From contig JACWAI010000095.1 in NCBI GenBank assembly GCA_014874415.1, forward strand, positions 1 through 50,055: a stretch of DNA of 50,055 nucleotides, given 5' to 3'. Each line of letters starts with the position of its first letter. Position 1 is the stretch's first letter. Shown here piece by piece: positions 40,419 through 48,226 of this stretch. Made by a program: the position numbers and the translations under genes. Origin of the DNA: Nitrososphaerales archaeon (lineage in GTDB: Archaea; Thermoproteota; Nitrososphaeria; Nitrososphaerales; Gagatemarchaeaceae). The notes under the pieces are model-generated. The model was not told the origin of the DNA. It saw only the letters and a program-made list of their open reading frames with translations, and searched no databases.

Positions 40419-40976
40419 ATGCCTCAGACAAAGGCAATCGTCAGCATTGAGAACGTAGTCGCTTCTGCTTCCATCAACCAGACAGTGGACCTCAACCTAA
40501 TCACGAAGAACTTCGTGACGGTAGAATACCACCCGGACCAGTTCCCAGGGCTCGTCTTCAGGCTAAGGAACCCGAAGACGGCCACGCTCATCTTCAGCTC
40601 GGGAAAGATGGTCTGCACTGGCGCAAAGTCGGAGGAGCAGGCCAGGAAAGCTGTGGCGGAGGTCGTCAGACAGCTCAAGAAGGGCAAGATACCAATCAAG
40701 AACGAGGCAGTGGTCGAGATCCAGAACATAGTCGCGTCGGCGAGTCTCGGCGGGAAGGTGCACCTCGAAGAGGCAGCGAGGGTCCTGCCAAAGTCCATGT
40801 ACGAGCCGGAGCAGTTCCCGGGTTTGATCCACAGGATGGCGGACCCTAAGACTGTCATCCTCCTGTTCGCGTCAGGGAAGCTCGTGTGCACAGGTGCGAA
40901 GAAGGAGAGCGAAGTCTACAGGGCCGTGAACAACCTTCACGTTACTTTGGAAGAAAAGAACCTGATGGTATACTAG
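40419..40976 (+). CDS. tbp: TATA-binding protein
   Basis: A 185-residue TBP, the saddle-shaped factor that bends TATA DNA and recruits TFB and RNA polymerase. The two imperfect repeats are clear: VENVVASASINQ... in the first half and IQNIVASASLGG... in the second, each with EQFPGL(V/I)-R and F(S/A)SGK(M/L)VCTGAK. There is no acidic C-terminal tail of note. The promoter has two TATA boxes. The gene's stop overlaps by 4 nt that of the convergent pyrE gene. Confidence 0.97.
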   Translation: MPQTKAIVSIENVVASASINQTVDLNLITKNFVTVEYHPDQFPGLVFRLRNPKTATLIFSSGKMVCTGAKSEEQARKAVAEVVRQLKKGKIPIKNEAVVEIQNIVASASLGGKVHLEEAARVLPKSMYEPEQFPGLIHRMADPKTVILLFASGKLVCTGAKKESEVYRAVNNLHVTLEEKNLMVY

Positions 40977-41587
40977 CGGCCGCCTACCGATTTTGTAATC
41001 GCCTTTACGTTGTCCTTGCTCAAGAGCTCCATCGAGTAGAGGGTGTCTGCCAGCTCGACCATGTCTGTCACCGCATGGAGGGCTATGCCCCTCTTGCTCA
41101 GCTTCTCCCTCGCTCCCTCCAGCCTGTCGATGAGGACCACCGCCGAGCTCACCTTTCCCCCCTCGTCCTCAATTATCTCGGCCGCAGAAAGAATCGTCTT
41201 CCCAGAGGTCGCAAGGTCACCGACTATGACCACGTTCCAGCCTGGCCTCACCTCCCCCTCGACGAGCCTTTCGTTCTCTTGCTTCTCGATGCGAGTGTAA
41301 ACCAGGGGTTTCTTGAGCGCTACGGCCATGGGAGAAGCGAGCAACAGACCGCCTATCGGAACCGCGCACAGGGCATCGGCCTTCGGCACCTTCTTCGTCA
41401 CCAGGTCGGAGAGCGCCTCCACCACGGCGCGGTAGACTCCGGGATAGCTGGGGAGGCCCCTGAGGTTCACGAAATAGGAGCTCTCCGTGCCGCTTGGGAG
41501 GGTGAACGCGCCGAACTGGAGGGCGCCGACCTTCACCAGCCCTTCCGCCACGTCGTTGAGGCGGGTGCGACGCTTTCTCCAGGCCAT
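40973..41587 (-). CDS. pyrE: orotate phosphoribosyltransferase
   Basis: A 204-residue OPRTase that joins orotate to PRPP to make OMP in pyrimidine synthesis. The PRPP loop is VVIVGDLATSGKTILSA, and the flexible catalytic loop has YTRIEKQENERLVEG, where the Lys/Glu-rich part closes over the substrate. ATG at 41587 is chosen because it is about 25 nt from the TATA element at 41608-41618; an in-frame upstream start at 41620 would overlap that element. The TBP gene converges from the other side with a 4-nt overlap. A shared TATA box links it to the divergent LarA-like gene. Confidence 0.92.
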   Translation of the reverse strand: MAWRKRRTRLNDVAEGLVKVGALQFGAFTLPSGTESSYFVNLRGLPSYPGVYRAVVEALSDLVTKKVPKADALCAVPIGGLLLASPMAVALKKPLVYTRIEKQENERLVEGEVRPGWNVVIVGDLATSGKTILSAAEIIEDEGGKVSSAVVLIDRLEGAREKLSKRGIALHAVTDMVELADTLYSMELLSKDNVKAITKSVGGR

Positions 41588-41607
41588 GGGCGCCGAGTCC
41601 GATTTGT

Positions 41608-41618
41608 GCTTATAAAAC
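41608..41618. promoter_or_regulatory. bidirectional TATA element (pyrE / LarA-like gene)
   Basis: GCTTATAAAAC lies about 25 nt from the pyrE ATG (41587) in one direction and about 27 nt from the ATG at 41640 in the other. TTATAA is its own reverse complement, so TBP can sit either way. The gap between the two start codons is only 52 nt. Confidence 0.65.
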
Positions 41619-41639
41619 AACTCTGAGGGAACCTTCCGT

Positions 41640-42737
41640 ATGCCTGAGCTGTGGATCCCTTACGGCGGTGTGGAAACGCTTGTCACCCTGCATGCTGAGA
41701 ACCTGGGGTCCATAGCGGAGACCTCCCCGGAGAGCGCTCCGACAGACGTAGAAAGGATGGCCGAGCTTGTCAAGGGTTCGAGCCAACTCTTCGTCACCGA
41801 CTTCGCGCCCGCCACCCTGGAGCTCCTCCGGCTGCTGCTCCCCGCCCTGACCGAATCTCGGAACCTGAAGCTCTTCTCCCCCGCCCCGAGGAGGATCGAA
41901 GCAGCCGTGGCCGAGCTGAAGGGAAGGGTCGCGACGCTCCCGCCCCCCATCCCCGCTTACGGGGAGGAGCCTGCCTACGCCCCCCAGATCTTAGAGAATG
42001 GTGCCAAGCTTTTCGTCGGCACGGCGAGGCCAGACCCGATGTTCGGGATCCAGGACGCGAAGGTAGGCGCCTGCCTCGCCTGGGTGGCGAACTCCCGGGC
42101 TGCGGCCGCGACTGCAAGGAAGGAGATGGAGCCTGAGCCTTTCCAGAGGACGGCTGCCTACGCCGAAGTCGAGAGGCTGACGGAGAAGCTCCCCGACTCG
42201 AAGTTCATCACAGCCGTCCCCAGGGGAGGGAAGCTGAGGACGGTCATGGAGGACGCGCCCTTCGACGCGATCAAGAACGGGTTCCCGAGGATACAGATGC
42301 CGCAGTCAAGAGGGGTGGTGCTGGGAGCCGGCGGGAGGGGGTACGACGACACGTTCTCTTCCGCGCTCAGAAGCGTCTGGAGCGCCCTCGAAGGGGTCAA
42401 ACGGACGGGGTCGGTGCTGCTCATCGCAGAGTGCTCGGAAGGGGTCGGTTCCACCGCTCTCGAGATGCTCGTGACAGGAAGGATGGACCTGGGCGAAAGG
42501 AGAAAGGAGAAGTACGTCGACGGCCTCGAGGAGGTCTTCTACCTTAGCAAGCTCAAGGACGAATACGACGTCCTCCTCCTGTCTGGGCTCCCCGAGACCT
42601 ACGCCCGCTCAAAGCTGGGGCTCACCACCGCCAAGGGGGCGGGGGAGGCTGTCGGGAGGATGCTCAACAGGCTGGGACGCACCGGGAAGCTGAACGTGGT
42701 CCCCCGGGCATCCGAGTGCCTCGTGCAATCAGGGTAA
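41640..42737 (+). CDS. LarA-like protein without the nickel-site histidines
   Basis: A 365-residue protein related to the nickel-dependent racemase family (DUF2088/LarA). The opening LWIPYGGVETLVTLHAENLG matches the family's N-terminal strand, and SVLLIAECSEGVGSTALEML matches the C-terminal domain. LarA holds its nickel-pincer cofactor and substrate with several His residues and a Lys; this protein has a single His in total (near residue 18). It is therefore unlikely to work as a LarA racemase. It begins with ATG 27 nt after the element shared with pyrE. Its end overlaps the convergent S2P-like gene by 9 nt. Function unknown. Confidence 0.7.
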   Translation: MPELWIPYGGVETLVTLHAENLGSIAETSPESAPTDVERMAELVKGSSQLFVTDFAPATLELLRLLLPALTESRNLKLFSPAPRRIEAAVAELKGRVATLPPPIPAYGEEPAYAPQILENGAKLFVGTARPDPMFGIQDAKVGACLAWVANSRAAAATARKEMEPEPFQRTAAYAEVERLTEKLPDSKFITAVPRGGKLRTVMEDAPFDAIKNGFPRIQMPQSRGVVLGAGGRGYDDTFSSALRSVWSALEGVKRTGSVLLIAECSEGVGSTALEMLVTGRMDLGERRKEKYVDGLEEVFYLSKLKDEYDVLLLSGLPETYARSKLGLTTAKGAGEAVGRMLNRLGRTGKLNVVPRASECLVQSG

Positions 42738-43847
42738 GGGAATAGTCGCAAGGCTGTGCGGCACGGGCAGGCACAGGAGGGCGAGGACGATCGAGCCCGC
42801 GAAAACAAGCTTCCTGCTGTTCGAGAGCCCTGACACCTCGTCCAGGACCCTCATCCTGAGGGGACGACCCGCCAGAAGAAGGGAGACTATGGCGGTGGCC
42901 CAGTAGGTGGCGTAGTTCATGTCGATGACAAGCAGGAGCAGGACGCTCAGATAGGTGGACGCCCTAGCCGCCCTCCCCCCCAACGCGAGGCTCGAAAGGA
43001 AGCCTCCGTCGAAGATGGCCATGGGGAGCAGGGAGATGAAGACAAGGACGAAACCGAAGGCAGCGCCGTCTGCGATGGGGGAGACAAGGACGTAGCCCGC
43101 TGGCGCGCTCTTGATGAAAGAACCAGCGACGGTGTTGATCGCAAACTCTATGACGTTCGGATTTATCGAGACTGTGGAATTGACGAGCGGAGTGTTCTGG
43201 AAGGGCACGGTCGACTGCACTGCGCTCAGTATCCCGATGACGTAGAAGGCGACCGACAGCGCAAGGATCGCCAGGGGTCCCGCAATCACGACGTCGAAGA
43301 GCCTGTCTCTGTTGACTGCTGGCTCGCGCTGCGCGCTGACGAACCCGAGGGACGGGAGGAAGGGAGTGAGGAAAGGTACGCCCGGCAGCAGGTAGCTGTT
43401 GGCGCGCCCCCCCTTGCCGCCCCGGGCCGCGACCCGCTGCCCCAGTTCGTGGGCTGCCATGAGGACGGCTATCGTCCCACTGAAACCGAAGAATATGAGA
43501 GGTTCCGACATCGAAGGGACGAGCTGCGTGTCAAGGTCCTGCTGGAGGAGGCCGAACACCACGAGGGAGACAGCCGTGAGCAGGGCAAGAATCACGGGGA
43601 CCCTCGACGCGCCGCGAGGCAGACCCTCCACCTTCCTCATCGTGAGGACGTTTTCCTCCCCTGAACCGGTCAGCTCGGGCCTGAACCCTTTCGCGGTCCC
43701 CTCGGCGCTCAGCTGCTCGAACTTCTGCTTCGTCGCCTTGTCGAGGACGACCTGAAACTCAAGCTCCCCGTCGGGAAGGGCGAAGAATTCCTTCACCGAA
43801 AACTTCGAGCGGACCATCTGCTCGATCTCGGACTGATTGACCGACAA
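42729..43847 (-). CDS. S2P-like M50 metalloprotease homologue with HExxQ
   Basis: A 372-residue multi-pass membrane protein of the site-2 protease (M50) family. Six or more helices are visible. The zinc motif should be HExxH; here it is HELGQ (H133, E134, Q137), with Gln encoded by CAG at 43437-43439. The third ligand is kept in LLPMAIFDGGFL (D280). The N-terminal 75 residues form a soluble domain seen in thaumarchaeal homologues. Loss of one His makes proteolysis doubtful, although Gln might still coordinate zinc weakly. The start is TTG, divergent from the GNAT gene. A pseudoprotease that binds substrates is an option. Confidence 0.8.
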   Translation of the reverse strand: MSVNQSEIEQMVRSKFSVKEFFALPDGELEFQVVLDKATKQKFEQLSAEGTAKGFRPELTGSGEENVLTMRKVEGLPRGASRVPVILALLTAVSLVVFGLLQQDLDTQLVPSMSEPLIFFGFSGTIAVLMAAHELGQRVAARGGKGGRANSYLLPGVPFLTPFLPSLGFVSAQREPAVNRDRLFDVVIAGPLAILALSVAFYVIGILSAVQSTVPFQNTPLVNSTVSINPNVIEFAINTVAGSFIKSAPAGYVLVSPIADGAAFGFVLVFISLLPMAIFDGGFLSSLALGGRAARASTYLSVLLLLVIDMNYATYWATAIVSLLLAGRPLRMRVLDEVSGLSNSRKLVFAGSIVLALLCLPVPHSLATIPLP

Positions 43848-43934
43848 CTTCTAGCGGGCATCGGGGTTGCGGTAATAAGCCGTTGTGATGATCTCGGAAA
43901 CTTTAACCATCAGGGAGGGAGAGACCAGGCAGTC

Positions 43935-44438
43935 TTGCAGAAGGCCGTCGTAGCCAGGGTCGGAGACTACCAGGTCAGACGATGCGAGAGGGATGACGTC
44001 CAGGCGGTCATCAACATCAACATGGAGACCCTCCCCGAGCATTACTCGGACTACTTCTACTACGAGATCCTCGCCGAGTTCCCGGAGACATTCCTGGTGG
44101 CCGAGTTCGACGGCGCCATAATCGGTTACGTGATGTGCAGGATCGAATACGGTTTCTCTCACCTCAGAAGGCTGGGGCTCGCCCGGAAGGGGCACGTCGT
44201 CTCCGTCGCCGTCAAGGAGCAGCACCGGGGGAAGGGGGTCGGCACCCTCCTGATGAACGCCTCGCAGGAAGCCATGGTCGAGAAAGCAGCCACCGAGTCA
44301 TACCTGGAGGTCCGGGTGACAAACGCGGAGGCGATCGCCCTCTATCAGAGGCTCGGCTACATCGTGGCGAGCAGGCTCGAAGCGTACTACAAGGACGGCG
44401 AGGCGGCCCTCGTGATGGCAGCCAAGATAGGGCAATGA
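43935..44438 (+). CDS. GNAT acetyltransferase, archaeal Ard1/RimI type
   Basis: A 167-residue GNAT enzyme that acetylates protein N-termini using acetyl-CoA. The CoA loop HVVSVAVKEQHRGKGVGTLLM has the R/Q-x-x-G-x-G/A form (QHRGKGVG), and the end ALYQRLGYIVASRLEAYYKDGE is typical for archaeal Ard1. The TTG start lies about 28 nt after a TATA-like AACTTTAACC at 43900-43909. It overlaps the following DNA ligase gene (ATGA). N-terminal acetyltransferase is favoured over RimI proper, since the archaeal enzyme serves many substrates. Confidence 0.88.
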   Translation: MQKAVVARVGDYQVRRCERDDVQAVININMETLPEHYSDYFYYEILAEFPETFLVAEFDGAIIGYVMCRIEYGFSHLRRLGLARKGHVVSVAVKEQHRGKGVGTLLMNASQEAMVEKAATESYLEVRVTNAEAIALYQRLGYIVASRLEAYYKDGEAALVMAAKIGQ

Positions 44439-46099
44439 AACAGAGCGCCTCCTTCCTCGGCCTCGCCGAAACGCTCAAGCGGGTCAGGGGCACGAGAAGC
44501 AAGAACGACAAAGTGCGGATCCTGGCGGAATACCTGAAGCCCCTCACACCGGAAGACGCAAAGGTCGCCGCAAGGATCGCCTCCGGAAGAGCCTCAGAGC
44601 GCGGGAGCAAGGACGAAGCCCAGGTGGGGTACTCGACGCTGCTTGGAGTGTTGCGGGAGGTTACCGGGGCCAACGAAGGCGACGTTTCGAGGATCTACCT
44701 GAGGCACGGAGACCTGGGAGAGGTCGCCGAGGAGCTGCTGGCAGAAAAGAAGGAACAGCCTCTCTTCAGCGAGCCGCTGAAACTGAGCGACCTGGAGGAC
44801 GCGTTCGCCCGCCTGCGTTCCCTGAAGGGGCAAGGTTCCTCAGTCGCGAGGAAAGGGACCGTAAAGTCCCTGGTGCTCAGGGCGACCCCGCTGGAGGGCA
44901 AGTACGTGGTGAAGGTGCTGACAGGCGAGATGAGGACTGGGCTCGTCTCCGGACTGCTGGAGGAGGCCATAGCAGCCGCGTTCGGACTTTCAAAAGAAGA
45001 GTCCGCCCGGGCGCACATGATCATCGGGGACCCTGGGGACCTGGCCGAACACGCTGCCAGGGGGGATGCGGGCCAGATTCGCATACAACCCTTCAGGCCA
45101 GTCAACTTCATGCTAGCGGAGCCGATGGCGACCGCTGCGGAGATAGCCCAGCACTTCGGCGGATTAGCCTACGCAGAGTGCAAATACGATGGGGTGAGGG
45201 CTCAGGCGCACAAGTCCGAGGGGAAGGTGCGCATCTATTCGAGGAGGCTGGAGGATGTGACCTCGGGCTTTCCTGAGGTCGTCGAAGCGCTCGGCAAGAC
45301 TAGTGGCGAGTTCATACTGGATGGCGAGATAGTCCCGTTTTCGGAGGGCCATCCCCTCCCCTTCCAGCTCCTTCAGAGGAGGCTGAGGAGGATGGAGAAC
45401 TTCGACGAAGCGGCAAGGAAGGCCCCGGTCACATACTTCGCCTTCGACCTTCTCCTTCGGAACGGGAAGGAGACGATCGGCCTGCCCCTGTCCAAGCGGC
45501 GGAGCATGCTGTCAAGGCTCGTGCAGGGGACGGCGGTGAGGATGGCGGAGTCCACCGACGTCGCCAGCGAGGAAGACGTCGAAGCCGCCTTCAGGCGCAG
45601 CCGGGCTTCGGGGTACGAGGGGCTCGTAGTGAAGGACCCCGACAGCCCCTACGCCATGGGGAAGCGCGGCAAGGGCTGGGTGAAGCTCAAAGAAGAGCTC
45701 GACACCCTCGACGTGGTAATCGTGGCGGCCGAGTACGGCCACGGGAAGCGGGCCGGTGTCATTTCCGACTACACGTTCGCCGTCAGGGACGGTGACAGGC
45801 TGAGGACGATAGGCAAGGCGTACAGCGGGCTCACGGACGCCGAGATCGACGAGATGACTCGCAGGCTCAAGGAGATCACCGTGAAGGACCACGGCTACAG
45901 GCGCGAGGTGAAGCCCGAGATCGTAGTGGAGGTTGCCTTCGACAGCATCCAGCGCAGCGACAGACACGACAGCGGCTACGCCCTCAGGTTCCCGAGGATA
46001 AAGAGGATAAGGACGGACAAGGGGGTCACCGACATTGACACCATTGAGAAGGTGGAGCGTGTCTTCGCCGGCCAGAGGCTGAAGGTCGACGAAAAATAG
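44435..46099 (+). CDS. lig: ATP-dependent DNA ligase
   Basis: A 554-residue archaeal ATP-dependent DNA ligase that seals nicks in replication and repair. The N-terminal DNA-binding domain covers about residues 1-210. The adenylation domain carries the active-site Lys250 in KYDGVRAQ, then YSRRLEDVT and EFILDGEIV, and GLVVKDPDSPYAMGKRG (motif IV/V region) followed by WVKLKEE. The OB-fold domain runs to the end with RFPRIKRIRTDKG. ATG at 44435 overlaps the GNAT stop; a longer frame upstream lies inside the GNAT gene and is rejected. Length is normal (550-600). Confidence 0.96.
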   Translation: MKQSASFLGLAETLKRVRGTRSKNDKVRILAEYLKPLTPEDAKVAARIASGRASERGSKDEAQVGYSTLLGVLREVTGANEGDVSRIYLRHGDLGEVAEELLAEKKEQPLFSEPLKLSDLEDAFARLRSLKGQGSSVARKGTVKSLVLRATPLEGKYVVKVLTGEMRTGLVSGLLEEAIAAAFGLSKEESARAHMIIGDPGDLAEHAARGDAGQIRIQPFRPVNFMLAEPMATAAEIAQHFGGLAYAECKYDGVRAQAHKSEGKVRIYSRRLEDVTSGFPEVVEALGKTSGEFILDGEIVPFSEGHPLPFQLLQRRLRRMENFDEAARKAPVTYFAFDLLLRNGKETIGLPLSKRRSMLSRLVQGTAVRMAESTDVASEEDVEAAFRRSRASGYEGLVVKDPDSPYAMGKRGKGWVKLKEELDTLDVVIVAAEYGHGKRAGVISDYTFAVRDGDRLRTIGKAYSGLTDAEIDEMTRRLKEITVKDHGYRREVKPEIVVEVAFDSIQRSDRHDSGYALRFPRIKRIRTDKGVTDIDTIEKVERVFAGQRLKVDEK

Positions 46100-46145
46100 G
46101 TTGTCCTTCGCTCCTTAAATGCCCGGGGCAAGGGACGCATGTCGG

Positions 46146-46766
46146 TTGTACGCTCAGCTCCTCATGGCCGCCTCGTTCGTCATCGCGGCCTACCAGGACT
46201 TCCATGAAAGGGCGGTCAACGACCTGGTTTGGGTCCCCGCCATGGCGGGGGTGGGCTACGCCGTCTACTCGCTTTACGCCAGCTCGATGACCCTTGAACT
46301 CGAGTTCGTCGTCCTGAAGGTCGCGTTGATCGGGGGCATCGCCCTGGCGTTCACGTTCATGGGCGGGATAGGCCAGGCGGACGCCATCGCCCTGGCTTTC
46401 GTGGCCGCCGACCCCTACCCCCTCTCCCCACTCACCGCCCTCTTCGCCACGGCCGTCGTCGCGCTCATCCACATCGGGTACGAGTTCGCAGTAGGAAACG
46501 CCAGGGGGGCCAAGACCATCCCCATGGCCCAGTTCATACGGGAGCAGCGCTGGATCCCGAAGGCGATCCTGTCGGACGGGACGAGGACCGAGGTGAGCAG
46601 CGACGTGAATGTGGCCCGGGAGGAGGTGGAGGCCGCGGGGAAGCCGGAAGGGATGGTTGAGGTCCGCTACGGGGTCCCCACTGTGGCGTACCTTGGGGTC
46701 GGCTACGTCGCCTACCTGGTCTACCTCCTGGCGTTCAACTACTCGGCGTTCGCAAGCCTCCCCTAG
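46146..46766 (+). CDS. A24-family prepilin/preflagellin peptidase
   Basis: A membrane aspartyl peptidase (about 206 residues) that cleaves class III signal peptides of pilins or archaellins. The first catalytic Asp is in AAYQDFHERAVNDLVW and the second in GGIGQADAIAL, a G-x-G-x-x-D variant of the GxGD motif. Four to six membrane helices and a soluble loop near residues 125-170 are present. TTG at 46146 is chosen because TATA-like CTTAAAT lies about 30 nt upstream; the ATG at 46119 sits right at that element and would add nine residues. No pilin gene is in the window. It stands alone between DNA ligase and the kinase-like gene. Confidence 0.85.
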   Translation: MYAQLLMAASFVIAAYQDFHERAVNDLVWVPAMAGVGYAVYSLYASSMTLELEFVVLKVALIGGIALAFTFMGGIGQADAIALAFVAADPYPLSPLTALFATAVVALIHIGYEFAVGNARGAKTIPMAQFIREQRWIPKAILSDGTRTEVSSDVNVAREEVEAAGKPEGMVEVRYGVPTVAYLGVGYVAYLVYLLAFNYSAFASLP

Positions 46767-46810
46767 GGTGGACTAGGTTAAATCCGGAGTAGCGGGACGT
46801 CTGGCACAAA

Positions 46811-47401
46811 ATGGCTTTCGTCGTCCTGGAGGGATTTTCGGGAACAGGCAAGACGTCGCTGGCCACGGGGCTAGAAAGGCAGGGCTGGCTCAGGCTCCAG
46901 GAGTCGGCGCACGCGGTCCCCAGGGACGTCCCCGTCGCCGACAGGGCCGACACCGCCGCTGACTTCAGCCTGCTTGGCGCGACGATGATGTACAGTTCGG
47001 TGATCTCGAAGCTAAGGCTCAGGAGGAACATGGTGTCAGAGGGTTATCTGCTCGGGGACCTGGCGTACGCGAAGATACGCTATGAGCTCAAGAAGAGCGA
47101 CGCCTACCCGTCCATGGTGTCAATGGTAAGGCGCGTCCTGGAAGAGCCTGAGATGAAGCCCGACATCTATGTCCTCCTGAAGGCAGGCCCCGAGATTCTT
47201 GAAGTCCGGCAGAGCAGGAAGGACGAAAGGGAGAAGAACGTCACCGAGTTCTTCAGGACGCGCTACTACAGCGCCCTCGCCGAGATACACGCGGAATTGG
47301 GGGAGAAGCAGAGCGAGGTTGTGGAGACCGATTCCGATCTGGAGGTGACCCTGCGGAAGATACTCGAAATCCTGGGCAGACGCAAAGTGATCATGGTTTG
47401 A
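46811..47401 (+). CDS. thymidylate kinase-like P-loop kinase
   Basis: A 196-residue nucleotide kinase-like protein. The P-loop is GFSGTGKT (8-15). The region around ADTAADFSLLGATMMYSSVISKL and LLGDLAYAKIRYELKKSDAYPSM matches the dTMP-kinase fold, with a lid-like RQSRKDEREKNVTE. The DRY/H motif of true thymidylate kinases is not obvious, so the substrate may be another nucleotide or nucleoside. TATA-like GGTTAAATCC at 46776-46785 lies about 30 nt before the ATG. The IMPase gene starts inside its stop (TTGA). Confidence 0.75.
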   Translation: MAFVVLEGFSGTGKTSLATGLERQGWLRLQESAHAVPRDVPVADRADTAADFSLLGATMMYSSVISKLRLRRNMVSEGYLLGDLAYAKIRYELKKSDAYPSMVSMVRRVLEEPEMKPDIYVLLKAGPEILEVRQSRKDEREKNVTEFFRTRYYSALAEIHAELGEKQSEVVETDSDLEVTLRKILEILGRRKVIMV

Positions 47402-48213
47402 GTCCCTCGGATTGGGAGGGGCTCCTGCTCGATGCGACCGAGGACGTGCGGAAAGCGATCGCGCCTATTTCCCGCAGGGGAGGGCGAGACAGGACGGTAG
47501 GCGTCGGCGCCTCCGGGGACAGGACGATAGTCGCTGACAAGAAGGCGGAAGACCTGCTCGTGAAGTCGCTGAAGAAGGTCAAAGGGGTGAGGATCCTGAG
47601 CGAAGAAGCCGGTTTCCTCGGCGACCCCCGAGGCGCGGCGCTGGCGATAGTCGACCCGCTGGACGGCTCCTCGAACTTCGAGAAAGGCATCCCTTTCTAC
47701 TGCACGTCCGTGGCCCTCTTGGAGGGGGGTTCGCTGGACGACGCGTCCGTGGGGGTTGTAAGGGATCTGGTCAACGGCGATGTATATCACGCCGTCAAGG
47801 GGAGGGGGGCAAAGAAGAATGGGAAACGCATCACGACCAGCGGGACCTCGGACCTTGCCCACGCCGTGGTGGGCGTCGACCTGAGTCGGAGCACGTCCTC
47901 GCTCGTGTCAGGGCTGGCCCCTCTGATCAGCGGCGCGAAGCGCCAGGTGCACTTCGGCGCCAACGCCCTCGAGCTCTGCTATCTTGCAGACGGGACCATC
48001 GACGCCTTCGTCGACGTCAGGGAGCGGATCCGTGTGACCGACTTCGCTGCTGCCTTTCTGATCGCAAAAGAAGCAGGAGGGACGATCACGGACGCGAACG
48101 GGGAGAGGCTGGAGCCGAAGCTCGACCTGGAACACAGATTCAGCTTCGTCGCCTCGGCCAACGCCTCTCTCCATGAAGAGGTCATCGACCGGTTGAAGGG
48201 CGTCAGGAGATAG
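47398..48213 (+). CDS. inositol monophosphatase / fructose-1,6-bisphosphatase family protein
   Basis: A 271-residue Mg-dependent phosphatase. The metal-site motif VDPLDGSSNFEKGI is at about residues 84-97, upstream SEEAG supplies the acidic pair, and a third motif VTDFAAAFLIAKEAGG lies near 213-229. Archaeal members often act on both inositol phosphate and fructose bisphosphate (class IV FBPase), which would link it to gluconeogenesis or phospholipid synthesis. The TTG overlaps the previous stop codon. The UDP-GlcNAc epimerase gene follows 13 nt later. Confidence 0.9.
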   Translation: MSPSDWEGLLLDATEDVRKAIAPISRRGGRDRTVGVGASGDRTIVADKKAEDLLVKSLKKVKGVRILSEEAGFLGDPRGAALAIVDPLDGSSNFEKGIPFYCTSVALLEGGSLDDASVGVVRDLVNGDVYHAVKGRGAKKNGKRITTSGTSDLAHAVVGVDLSRSTSSLVSGLAPLISGAKRQVHFGANALELCYLADGTIDAFVDVRERIRVTDFAAAFLIAKEAGGTITDANGERLEPKLDLEHRFSFVASANASLHEEVIDRLKGVRR

Positions 48214-48226
48214 AGCCAGGGTCCCT

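Noticed and set aside
44135-44434. Upstream extension of DNA ligase
   Set aside because: It runs through the GNAT gene in another frame; ATG at 44435 overlaps the GNAT stop.
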